The notes beneath the pieces were generated by a model that was not told the origin of the DNA, searched no databases, and saw nothing but the letters and a program-made list of their open reading frames with translations. A stretch of DNA of 64,000 nt from the NCBI RefSeq assembly GCF_041296385.1, contig NW_027183981.1, positions 682,001 to 746,000 of the forward strand. Reading direction: 5' to 3'. This DNA comes from Aphelocoma coerulescens. Lineage: Eukaryota; Chordata; Aves; Passeriformes; Corvidae. Positions 34,757-46,314 of this stretch are shown piece after piece (position 1 is the first letter of the stretch; each line of letters begins with the position of its first letter). The position numbers and the translations under genes were made by a program.

Positions 34757-36807
34757 GTGGCAGAGTCCTTGGCGGAAGTGAAGCATCTGCAGCTGCAGTT
34801 CAGACTGAGAGATGTGCCAGGACAGGAAACATTTGCTGACCTTCCCTGTTCCCTGTGCAACATGATTCTCGCATCCCAGTCACTTTCACACACCTTCGGT
34901 ACCCCTGAGTCCAAGCAGCTAAAGCTCACAGAGACAGAAGTGTCAGGAAGGAAAACGTTCCAAAAGCACCCCCTTCTCTTATCAGCATATAAATTGTGCA
35001 CAACAGGCTGCGGCACCGAACCTTCCTTCTCAGATAGACATGCCATCACACTTTTCACTCTTGCAGCTCGGTTGAAAAGCTCCAGCAGCTGCTCCCGCAA
35101 TAGCAAAAGGTTCTAGAAGTGAAAGCCAGTTCGGGGCTGCACCTTCTCCTTGCCGCATGTAAGCCACACCAAACTCCCTGATGCACTCTGTCCTCCCCTT
35201 CTCAAAGGAGTAGACGGTGGCATCAGGACACACCTGTGTCCCAGCAGCTGGGTGCCCAGCCGGGAGCAGGAGCAGGGCTGGGGCTGCTCCCAAAGTTGCC
35301 CCGCCCCAATGCCAGAGCCGGACATATGCTGAGGGGGGGCTGGATCAGGCTTTATTGTCCAGCTGCATGCCAGGAGTGAGCACAAAATCTACCTGCATTC
35401 TCTGCAGCATGCCATCCTGGAGCAGAGCCATTGCCAAAGGAAGCCGTGAGCCTGTGCCAAGCCAGTGCCGGAGTGGGATCCTAGCAGCACCTGTGGAAGC
35501 CGGGAGAGAGGAGCCCACCTGGAGCAGGTTCGTGCAGGATTAATCATCCCGTGGCTTCCCACCAGGGTCCTGTTGCTTCCAAAAGGCCCCACAGTGTCAC
35601 TGTGGCCCCTCGGTTCCACCAGGTTCCATAGCGTCACTGTGGTGCCCAGGGTTCCGTCAGCTTCGCCAGCATCCCCACGGTCTGCAGAGGTCCCCGAGCT
35701 TCTGTGGTGTCACAGTGGAGGCAGGGTTGCATCAGGTTCCATAGCATCAGCACGGTCTCCAGGGCTCCAAGAGCTTCTGTGGTGTCACAGAGGAGGCAGG
35801 GTTTCATCAGGTTCCATAGCATCAGCACGGTCTCCAGGGCTCCCCTGAGCTTCTGTGGTGGTGTCACAGAGGAGCCAGGCTTCCTTGTAGTTCCCCAGCA
35901 TCACAAAGGCTCTCCTGGGAGCCACGGGTCACAAAGCACCGTGGGCTCTGTGCAGCCCCGCTGTGTCACAATGGCCGCTGGCTTCCACGAGCCCCCGCAG
36001 TGTCCCAGTGGGCCCCGTGGCTTTAGGAGTGGGTGGCTGGGAGTTGGTGCCAGCGGCTGGGGGAGCAGCAGCAGGGACTGTGTGTGGACAGTGCCATGGC
36101 CACTTGTGTGGCCACTGGTGTCTCTGTGCCAGGCACAGCCGTGGTGTGTAACACCGGCTCCGGGTCCTTTGGCTGTGCAGGTGGCAGTCACGGCCTGGAG
36201 CAGGGCTGCTCCCGGGGGACAGCCTGGGGCAGGAGGCTGCTGGAGATTCATTCCCCACACGCTGCAGCTCCTTGTCATGAGGTGCTCAGAGTGATTGGAA
36301 AGGCTGTTGGCAGCGTGCAGTTCTCTGGGTTCAAGCTGTGGAGCTGTCAGCGGGAATGCAAAGGCCAAGCTGGTGAGCCTTTTGTCCTGGTGCCTTTAGT
36401 GTGTGAGCAGTCCCTGGTGCCGTTGTCTTTGGATCCTGAGTGTGGGAGAGGCAAGGCTTAGGATGGTGCGTAGAGCTGAGAAGGAAAGTGCCGAGAGCAG
36501 CGTGTGTGCTGCTGCTTTGAGGGGTGCAGTTGAAGTTGTAGGCAGCAAGAGCTTTCTCAGCTGGCCCTTTTGTGAGCTCTGCTTTTGCCAGATGACTTCC
36601 ATCTTACCCTCTTACCATCTTAGCCTCTCATTTTTGCATATCCCAAACCCCCTTCCAAACATCCAGCAGCTGCTTGTAAAGAAGAAGTCCTAGAACAAAA
36701 AGCCAGTGCTGCCTTTCATAGCCCCTTTGCTGTCTATGAAGTAGAGGGAAGAAGCTAGTGAGACGCACTTTCTTTCTCAACTCCATAGAGCGCATCCTTC
36801 TCTCAAG
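34757..36807 (+). repeat. Macrosatellite unit U18 (2051 bp)
   Basis: Two core copies plus the 8-bp insertion, gttccaa, cagttcgggg and gaggtccccgag. Private changes: gagcctgtgcc near 35449 and gggtttcatc inside the second core copy. The CpG-bearing cagcgtgcag near 36311 is shared with the other 2051-bp units. Confidence 0.97.
35696..35846 (+). repeat. Core minisatellite array, 2 copies (75+76 bp), U18
   Basis: Same layout as U2 with a private gggtttcatc in the second copy. Confidence 0.95.
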
Positions 36808-38780
36808 GTGGCAGAGTCCTTGGCGGAAGTGAAGCATCTGCAGCTGCAGTTCAGACTGAGAGATGTGCCAGGACAGGAAACATTTGCTGACCTTCCCTGT
36901 TCCCTGTGCAACATGATTCTCGCATCACAGTCACTTTCACACACCTTCGGTATCCCTGAGTCCAAGCAGCTAAAGCTCACAGAGACAGAAGTGTCAGGAA
37001 GGAAAACGTTCCAAAAGCACCCCCTTCTCTTATCAGCATATAAATTGTGCACAACAGGCTGCGGCACCGAACCTTCCTTCTCAGATAGACATGCCATCAC
37101 ACTTTTCACTCTTGCAGCTCGGTTGAAAAGCTCCAGCAGCTGCTCCCGCAATAGCAAAAGGTTCTAGAAGTGAAAGCCAGTTTGGGGCTGCACCTTCTCC
37201 TTGCCGCATGTAAGCCACACCAAACTCCCTGATGCACTCTGTCCTCCCCTTCTCAAAGGAGTAGACGGTGGCATCAGGACACACCTGTGTCCCAGCAGCT
37301 GGGTGCCCAGCCGGGAGCAGGAGCAGGGCTGGGGCTGCTCCCAAAGTTGCCCCGCCCCAATGCCAGAGCCGGACATATGCTGAGGGGGGGCTGGATCAGG
37401 CTTTATTGTCCAGCTGCATGCCAGGAGTGAGCACAAAATCTACCTGCATTCTCTGCAGCATGCCATCCTGGAGCAGAGCCATTGCCAAAGGAAGCCGTGA
37501 GCCCGTGCCAAGCCAGTGCCGGAGTGGGATCCTAGCAGCACCTGTGGAAGCCGGGAGAGAGGAGCCCACCTGGAGCAGGTTCGTGCAGGATTAATCATCC
37601 CGTGGCTTCCCACCAGGGTCCTGTTGCTTCCAAAAGGCCCCACAGTGTCACTGTGGCCCCTCGGTTCCACCAGGTTCCATAGCGTCACTGTGGTGCCCAG
37701 GGTTCCGTCAGCTTCGCCAGCATCCCCACGGTCTGCAGAGCTCCCCGAGCTTCTGTGGTGTCACAGTGGAGGCAGGGTTGCATCAGGTTCCATAGCATCA
37801 GCACGGTCTCCAGGGCTCCCCTGAGCTTCTGTGGTGGTGTCACAGAGGAGCCAGGCTTCCTTGTAGTTCCCCAGCATCACAAAGGCTCTCCTGGGAGCCA
37901 CGGGTCACAAAGCACCGTGGGCTCTGTGCAGCCCCGCTGTGTCACAATGGCCGCTGGCTTCCACGAGCCCCCGCAGTGTCCCAGTGGGCCCCGTGGCTTT
38001 AGGAGTGGGTGGCTGGGAGTTGGTGCCAGCGGCTGGGGGAGCAGCAGCAGGGACTGTGTGTGGACAGTGCCATGGCCACTTGTGTGGCCACTGGTGTCTC
38101 TGTGCCAGGCACAGCCGTGGTGTGTAACACCGGCTCTGGGTCCTTTGGCTGTGCAGGTGGCAGTCACGGCCTGGAGCAGGGCTGCTCCCGGGGGACAGCC
38201 TGGGGCAGGAGGCTGCTGGAGATTCATTCCCCACACTCCTTGTCATGAGGTGCTCAGAGTGATTGGAAAGGCTGTTGGCAGCAGGCAGTTCTCTGGGTTC
38301 AAGCTGTGGAGCTGTCAGCGGGAATGCAAAGGCCAAGCTGCTGAGCCTTTTTTCCTGGTGCCTTTAGTGTGTGAGCAGTCCCTGGTGCCGTTGTCTTTGG
38401 ATCCTGAGTGTGGGAGAGGCAAGGCTTAGGATGGTGCGTAGAGCTGAGAAGGAAAGTGCCGAGAGCAGCGTGTGTGCTGCTGCTTTGAGGGGTGCAGTTG
38501 AAGTTGTAGGCAGCAAAGCAAGAGCTTTCTCAGCTGGCCCTTTTGTGAGCTCTGCTTTTGCCAGATGACTTCCATCTTACCCTCTTACCATCTTAGCCTC
38601 TCATTTTTGCATCTCCCAAACCCCCTTCCAAACATCCAGCAGCTGCTTGTAAAGAAGAAGTCCTAGAACAAAAAGCCAGTGCTGCCTTTCATAGCCCCTT
38701 TGCTGTCTATGAAGTAGAGGAAAGAAGCTAGTGAGACGCACTTTCTTTCTCAACTCCATAGAGCGCATCCTTCTCTCAAG
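36808..38780 (+). repeat. Macrosatellite unit U19 (1973 bp), first unit of dimer B
   Basis: One core copy (37747-37822) and a 5-bp insertion (agcaaagcaag) near 38514. It carries the cacag and ggtatcc states on the left, unlike its dimer counterparts U21 and U23, and gcatctccc on the right. Confidence 0.97.
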
Positions 38781-40574
38781 GTGGCAGAGTCCTTGGCGGA
38801 AGTGAAGCATCTGCAGCTGCAGTTCAGACTGAGAGATGTGCCAGGACAGGAAACATTTGCTGACCTTCCCTGTTCCCTGTGCAACATGATTCTCGCATCC
38901 CAGTCACTTTCACACACCTTCGGTACCCCTGAGTCCAAGCAGCTAAAGCTCACAGAGACAGAAGTGTCAGGAAGGAAAACGTTGCAAAAGCACCCCCTTC
39001 TCTTATCAGCATATAAATTGTGCACAACAGGCTGCGGCACCGAACCTTCCTTCTCAGATAGACATGCCATCACACTTTTCACTCTTGCAGCTTGGTTGCC
39101 ATGCCATCACACTTTTCACTCTTGCAGCTGGGGCTGCTCCTAAAGTTGCCCCGCCCCAATGCCAGAGCGGGACATATGCTGAGGGGGGGCTGGATCAGGC
39201 TTTATTGTCCAGCTGCATGCCAGGAGTGAGCACAAAATCTACCTGCATTCTCTGCAGCATGCCATCCTGGAGCAGAGCCATTGCCAAAGGAAGCCGTGAG
39301 CCCGTGCCAAGCCAGTGCCGGAGTGGGATCCTAGCAGCACCTGTGGAAGCCGGGAGAGAGGAGCCCACCTGGAGCAGGTTCGTGCAGGATTAATCATCCC
39401 GTGGCTTCCCACCAGGGTCCTGTTGCTTCCAAAAGGCCCCACAGTGTCACTGTGGCCCCTCGGTTCCACCAGGTTCCATAGCGTCACTGTGGTGCCCAGG
39501 GTTCCGTCAGCTTCGCCAGCATCCCCACGGTCTGCAGAGGTCCCCGAGCTTCTGTGGTGTCACAGTGGAGGCAGGGTTGCATCAGGTTCCATAGCATCAG
39601 CACGGTCTCCAGGGCTCCCCTGAGCTTCTGTGGTGGTGTCACAGAGGAGCCAGGCTTCCTTGTAGTTCCCCAGCATCACAAAGGCTCTCCTGGGAGCCAC
39701 GGGTCACAAAGCACCGTGGGCTCTGTGCAGCCCCGCTGTGTCACAATGGCCGCTGGCTTCCACGAGCCCCCGCAGTGTCCCAGTGGGCCCCGTGGCTTTA
39801 GGAGTGGGTGGCTGGGAGTTGGTGCCAGCGGCTGGGGGAGCAGCAGCAGGGACTGTGTGTGGACAGTGCCATGGCCACTTGTGTGGCCACTGGTGTCTCT
39901 GTGCAAGGCACAGCCGTGGTGTGTAACACCGGCTCTGGGTCCTTTGGCTGTGCAGGTGGCAGTCACGGCCTGGAGCAGGGCTGCTCCCGGGGGACAGCCT
40001 GGGGCAGGAGGCTGCTGGAGATTCATTCCCCACACTCCTTGTCATGAGGTGCTCAGAGTGATTGGAAAGGCTGTTGGCAGCAGGCAGTTCTCTGGGTTCA
40101 AGCTGTGGAGCTGTCAGCGGGAATGCAAAGGCCAAGCTGCTGAGCCTTTTGTCCTGGTGCCTTTAGTGTGTGAGCAGTCCCTGGTGCCGTTGTCTTTGGA
40201 TCCTGAGTGTGGGAGAGGCAAGGCTTAGGATGGTGCGTAGAGCTGAGAAGGAAAGTGCCGAGAGCAGCGTGTGTGCTGCTGCTTTGAGGGGTGCAGTTGA
40301 AGTTGTAGGCAGCAAGAGCTTTCTCAGCTGGCCCTTTTGTGAGCTCTGCTTTTGCCAGATGACTTCCATCTTACCCTCTTACCATCTTAGCCTCTCATTT
40401 TTGCATATCCCAAACCCCCTTCCAAACATCCAGCAGCTGCTTGTAAAGAAGAAGTCCTAGAACAAAAAGCCAGTGCTGCCTTTCATAGCCCCTTTGCTGT
40501 CTATGAAGTAGAGGAAAGAAGCTAGTGAGACGCACTTTCTTTCTCAACTCCATAGAGCGCATCCTTCTCTCAAG
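38781..40574 (+). repeat. Macrosatellite unit U20 (1794 bp), deleted form
   Basis: Shortest class: a 211-bp deletion joined to a 37-bp local duplication gives a net loss of 174 bp. One core copy (39546-39621). It carries gtgcaagg and ggctctggg. Private changes near the junction are gctcctaaag and agagcggg. Confidence 0.97.
39063..39129 (+). repeat. Deletion junction with 37-bp local duplication, U20
   Basis: A 30-base stretch starting catgccatcacac and ending cttgcagct occurs at 39063-39092 and again at 39100-39129, a 37-bp period. It then joins directly to ggggctgctcc, which in full units lies 211 bp further on. A 3-base gct is shared at the join. Confidence 0.9.
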
Positions 40575-42547
40575 GTGGCAGAGTCCTTGGCGGAAGTGAA
40601 GCATCTGCAGCTGCAGTTCAGACTGAGAGATGTGCCAGGACAGGAAACATTTGCTGACCTTCCCTGTTCCCTGTGCAACATGATTCTCGCATCCCAGTCA
40701 CTTTCACACACCTTCGGTACCCCTGAGTCCAAGCAGCTAAAGCTCACAGAGACAGAAGTGTCAGGAAGGAAAACGTTGCAAAAGCACCCCCTTCTCTTAT
40801 CAGCATATAAATTGTGCACAACAGGCTGCGGCACCGAACCTTCCTTCTCAGATAGACATGCCATCACACTTTTCACTCTTGCAGCTCGGTTGAAAAGCTC
40901 CAGCAGCTGCTCCCGCAATAGCAAAAGGTTCTAGAAGTGAAAGCCAGTTCGGGGCTGCACCTTCTCCTTGCCGCATGTAAGCCACACCAAACTCCCTGAT
41001 GCACTCTGTCCTCCCCTTCTCAAAGGAGTAGACGGTGGCATCAGGACACACCTGTGTCCCAGCAGCTGGGTGCCCAGCCGGGAGCAGGAGCAGGGCTGGG
41101 GCTGCTCCCAAAGTTGCCCCGCCCCAATGCCAGAGCCGGACATATGCTGAGGGGGGGCTGGATCAGGCTTTATTGTCCAGCTGCATGCCAGGAGTGAGCA
41201 CAAAATCTACCTGCATTCTCTGCAGCATGCCATCCTGGAGCAGAGCCATTGCCAAAGGAAGCCGTGAGCCCGTGCCAAGCCAGTGCCGGAGTGGGATCCT
41301 AGCAGCACCTGTGGAAGCCGGGAGAGAGGAGCCCACCTGGAGCAGGTTCGTGCAGGATTAATCATCCCGTGGCTTCCCACCAGGGTCCTGTTGCTTCCAA
41401 AAGGCCCCACAGTGTCACTGTGGCCCCTCGGTTCCACCAGGTTCCATAGCGTCACTGTGGTGCCCAGGGTTCCGTCAGCTTCGCCAGCATCCCCACGGTC
41501 TGCAGAGCTCCCCGAGCTTCTGTGGTGTCACAGTGGAGGCAGGGTTGCATCAGGTTCCATAGCATCAGCACGGTCTCCAGGGCTCCCCTGAGCTTCTGTG
41601 GTGGTGTCACAGAGGAGCCAGGCTTCCTTGTAGTTCCCCAGCATCACAAAGGCTCTCCTGGGAGCCACGGGTCACAAAGCACCGTGGGCTCTGTGCAGCC
41701 CCGCTGTGTCACAATGGCCGCTGGCTTCCACGAGCCCCCGCAGTGTCCCAGTGGACCCCGTGGCTTTAGGAGTGGGTGGCTGGGAGTTGGTGCCAGCGGC
41801 TGGGGGAGCAGCAGCAGGGACTGTGTGTGGACAGTGCCATGGCCACTTGTGTGGCCACTGGTGTCTCTGTGCCAGGCACAGCCGTGGTGTGTAACACCGG
41901 CTCCGGGTCCTTTGGCTGTGCAGGTGGCAGTCACGGCCTGGAGCAGGGCTGCTCCCGGGGGACAGCCTGGGGCAGGAGGCTGCTGGAGATTCATTCCCCA
42001 CACTCCTTGTCATGAGGTGCTCAGAGTGATTGGAAAGGCTGTTGGCAGCAGGCAGTTCTCTGGGTTCAAGCTGTGGAGCTGTCAGCGGGAATGCAAAGGC
42101 CAAGCTGCTGAGCCTTTTTTCCTGGTGCCTTTAGTGTGTGAGCAGTCCCTGGTGCCGTTGTCTTTGGATCCTGAGTGTGGGAGAGGCAAGGCTTAGGATG
42201 GTGCGTAGAGCTGAGAAGGAAAGTGCCGAGAGCAGCGTGTGTGCTGCTGCTTTGAGGGGTGCAGTTGAAGTTGTAGGCAGCAAAGCAAGAGCTTTCTCAG
42301 CTGGCCCTTTTGTGAGCTCTGCTTTTGCCAGATGACTTCCATCTTACCCTCTTACCATCTTAGCCTCTCATTTTTGCATATCCCAAACCCCCTTCCAAAC
42401 ATCCAGCAGCTGCTTGTAAAGAAGAAGTCCTAGAACAAAAAGCCAGTGCTGCCTTTCATAGCCCCTTTGCTGTCTATGAAGTAGAGGAAAGAAGCTAGTG
42501 AGACGCACTTTCTTTCTCAACTCCATAGAGCGCATCCTTCTCTCAAG
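40575..42547 (+). repeat. Macrosatellite unit U21 (1973 bp), dimer B
   Basis: One core copy (41514-41589), the 5-bp insertion near 42282, cagttcgggg, ggaccccgtgg and gccttttttcc. Confidence 0.97.
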
Positions 42548-44341
42548 GTGGCAGAGTCCTTGGCGGAAGTGAAGCATCTGCAGCTGCAGTTCAGACTGAG
42601 AGATGTGCCAGGACAGGAAACATTTGCTGACCTTCCCTGTTCCCTGTGCAACATGATTCTCGCATCCCAGTCACTTTCACACACCTTCGGTACCCCTGAG
42701 TCCAAGCAGCTAAAGCTCACAGAGACAGAAGTGTCAGGAAGGAAAACGTTGCAAAAGCACCCCCTTCTCTTATCAGCATATAAATTGTGCACAACAGGCT
42801 GCGGCACCGAACCTTCCTTCTCAGATAGACATGCCATCACACTTTTCACTCTTGCAGCTTGGTTGCCATGCCATCACACTTTTCACTCTTGCAGCTGGGG
42901 CTGCTCCCAAAGTTGCCCCGCCCCAATGCCAGAGCCGGACATATGCTGAGGGGGGGCTGGATCAGGCTTTATTGTCCAGCTGCATGCCAGGAGTGAGCAC
43001 AAAATCTACCTGCATTCTCTGCAGCATGCCATCCTGGAGCAGAGCCATTGCCAAAGGAAGCCGTGAGCCCGTGCCAAGCCAGTGCCGGAGTGGGATCCTA
43101 GCAGCACCTGTGGAAGCCGGGAGAGAGGAGCCCACCTGGAGCAGGTTCGTGCAGGATTAATCATCCCGTGGCTTCCCACCAGGGTCCTGTTGCTTCCAAA
43201 AGGCCCCACAGTGTCACTGTGGCCCCTCGGTTCCACCAGGTTCCATAGCGTCACTGTGGTGCCCAGGGTTCCGTCAGCTTCGCCAGCATCCCCACGGTCT
43301 GCAGAGCTCCCCGAGCTTCTGTGGTGTCACAGTGGAGGCAGGGTTGCATCAGGTTCCATAGCATCAGCACGGTCTCCAGGGCTCCCCTGAGCTTCTGTGG
43401 TGGTGTCACAGAGGAGCCAGGCTTCCTTGTAGTTCCCCAGCATCACAAAGGCTCTCCTGGGAGCCACGGGTCACAAAGCACCGTGGGCTCTGTGCAGCCC
43501 CGCTGTGTCACAATGGCCGCTGGCTTCCACGAGCCCCCGCAGTGTCCCAGTGGGCCCCGTGGCTTTAGGAGTGGGTGGCTGGGAGTTGGTGCCAGCGGCT
43601 GGGGGAGCAGCAGCAGGGACTGTGTGTGGACAGTGCCATGGCCACTTGTGTGGCCACTGGTGTCTCTGTGCAAGGCACAGCCGTGGTGTGTAACACCGGC
43701 TCTGGGTCCTTTGGCTGTGCAGGTGGCAGTCACGGCCTGGAGCAGGGCTGCTCCCGGGGGACAGCCTGGGGCAGGAGGCTGCTGGAGATTCATTCCCCAC
43801 ACTCCTTGTCATGAGGTGCTCAGAGTGATTGGAAAGGCTGTTGGCAGCAGGCAGTTCTCTGGGTTCAAGCTGTGGAGCTGTCAGCGGGAATGCAAAGGCC
43901 AAGCTGCTGAGCCTTTTGTCCTGGTGCCTTTAGTGTGTGAGCAGTCCCTGGTGCCGTTGTCTTTGGATCCTGAGTGTGGGAGAGGCAAGGCTTAGGATGG
44001 TGCGTAGAGCTGAGAAGGAAAGTGCCGAGAGCAGCGTGTGTGCTGCTGCTTTGAGGGGTGCAGTTGAAGTTGTAGGCAGCAAGAGCTTTCTCAGCTGGCC
44101 CTTTTGTGAGCTCTGCTTTTGCCAGATGACTTCCATCTTACCCTCTTACCATCTTAGCCTCTCATTTTTGCATATCCCAAACCCCCTTCCAAACATCCAG
44201 CAGCTGCTTGTAAAGAAGAAGTCCTAGAACAAAAAGCCAGTGCTGCCTTTCATAGCCCCTTTGCTGTCTATGAAGTAGAGGAAAGAAGCTAGTGAGACGC
44301 ACTTTCTTTCTCAACTCCATAGAGCGCATCCTTCTCTCAAG
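42548..44341 (+). repeat. Macrosatellite unit U22 (1794 bp), deleted form
   Basis: Same net 174-bp loss as U20, with one core copy (43313-43388), gtgcaagg and ggctctggg. It lacks the U20 private changes next to the junction and has gagctccccgag before the core. Confidence 0.97.
42830..42896 (+). repeat. Deletion junction with 37-bp local duplication, U22
   Basis: Same junction as in U20, 3767 bp downstream, so it is one event that was later amplified. Confidence 0.9.
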
Positions 44342-46314
44342 GTGGCAGAGTCCTTGGCGGAAGTGAAGCATCTGCAGCTGCAGTTCAGACTGAGAGATGT
44401 GCCAGGACAGGAAACATTTGCTGACCTTCCCTGTTCCCTGTGCAACATGATTCTCGCATCCCAGTCACTTTCACACACCTTCGGTACCCCTGAGTCCAAG
44501 CAGCTAAAGCTCACAGAGACAGAAGTGTCAGGAAGGAAAACGTTCCAAAAGCACCCCCTTCTCTTATCAGCATATAAATTGTGCACAACAGGCTGCGGCA
44601 CCGAACCTTCCTTCTCAGATAGACATGCCATCACACTTTTCACTCTTGCAGCTTGGTTGAAAAGCTCCAGCAGCTGCTCCCGCAATAGCAAAAGGTTCTA
44701 GAAGTGAAAGCCAGTTCGGGGCTGCACCTTCTCCTTGCCGCATGTAAGCCACACCAAACTCCCTGATGCACTCTGTCCTCCCCTTCTCAAAGGAGTAGAC
44801 GGTGGCATCAGGACACACCTGTGTCCCAGCAGCTGGGTGCCCAGCCGGGAGCAGGAGCAGGGCTGGGGCTGCTCCCAAAGTTGCCCCGCCCCAATGCCAG
44901 AGCCGGACATATGCTGAGGGGGGGCTGGATCAGGCTTTATTGTCCAGCTGCATGCCAGGAGTGAGCACAAAATCTACCTGCATTCTCTGCAGCATGCCAT
45001 CCTGGAGCAGAGCCATTGCCAAAGGAAGCCGTGAGCCCGTGCCAAGCCAGTGCCGGAGTGGGATCCTAGCAGCACCTGTGGAAGCCGGGAGAGAGGAGCC
45101 CACCTGGAGCAGGTTCGTGCAGGATTAATCATCCCGTGGCTTCCCACCAGGGTCCTGTTGCTTCCAAAAGGCCCCACAGTGTCACTGTGGCCCCTCGGTT
45201 CCACCAGGTTCCATAGCGTCACTGTGGTGCCCAGGGTTCCGTCAGCTTCGCCAGCATCCCCACGGTCTGCAGAGGTCCCCGAGCTTCTGTGGTGTCACAG
45301 TGGAGGCAGGGTTGCATCAGGTTCCATAGCATCAGCACGGTCTCCAGGGCTCCCCTGAGCTTCTGTGGTGGTGTCACAGAGGAGCCAGGCTTCCTTGTAG
45401 TTCCCCAGCATCACAAAGGCTCTCCTGGGAGCCACGGGTCACAAAGCACCGTGGGCTCTGTGCAGCCCCGCTGTGTCACAATGGCCGCTGGCTTCCACGA
45501 GCCCCCGCAGTGTCCCAGTGGACCCCGTGGCTTTAGGAGTGGGTGGCTGGGAGTTGGTGCCAGCGGCTGGGGGAGCAGCAGCAGGGACTGTGTGTGGACA
45601 GTGCCATGGCCACTTGTGTGGCCACTGGTGTCTCTGTGCCAGGCACAGCCGTGGTGTGTAACACCGGCTCCGGGTCCTTTGGCTGTGCAGGTGGCAGTCA
45701 CGGCCTGGAGCAGGGCTGCTCCCGGGGGACAGCCTGGGGCAGGAGGCTGCTGGAGATTCATTCCCCACACTCCTTGTCATGAGGTGCTCAGAGTGATTGG
45801 AAAGGCTGTTGGCAGCAGGCAGTTCTCTGGGTTCAAGCTGTGGAGCTGTCAGCGGGAATGCAAAGGCCAAGCTGCTGAGCCTTTTGTCCTGGTGCCTTTA
45901 GTGTGTGAGCAGTCCCTGGTGCCGTTGTCTTTGGATCCTGAGTGTGGGAGAGGCAAGGCTTAGGATGGTGCGTAGAGCTGAGAAGGAAAGTGCCGAGAGC
46001 AGCGTGTGTGCTGCTGCTTTGAGGGGTGCAGTTGAAGTTGTAGGCAGCAAAGCAAGAGCTTTCTCAGCTGGCCCTTTTGTGAGCTCTGCTTTTGCCAGAT
46101 GACTTCCATCTTACCCTCTTACCATCTTAGCCTCTCATTTTTGCATATCCCAAACCCCCTTCCAAACATCCAGCAGCTGCTTGTAAAGAAGAAGTCCTAG
46201 AACAAAAAGCCAGTGCTGCCTTTCATAGCCCCTTTGCTGTCTATGAAGTAGAGGAAAGAAGCTAGTGAGACGCACTTTCTTTCTCAACTCCATAGAGCGC
46301 ATCCTTCTCTCAAG
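44342..46314 (+). repeat. Macrosatellite unit U23 (1973 bp), dimer B
   Basis: One core copy (45281-45356) and the 5-bp insertion near 46049. It differs from U21 by gttccaa, cttgg at the hypervariable site, gaggtccccgag before the core and gccttttgtcc. Confidence 0.97.

Noticed and set aside
38781..40574. Longer chimeric plus-strand frames created by the deletion in U20, U22 and U24 as new genes
   Set aside because: They arise by chance fusion at the deletion junction, begin with GTG or a short duplicated ATG stretch, and have no independent support.
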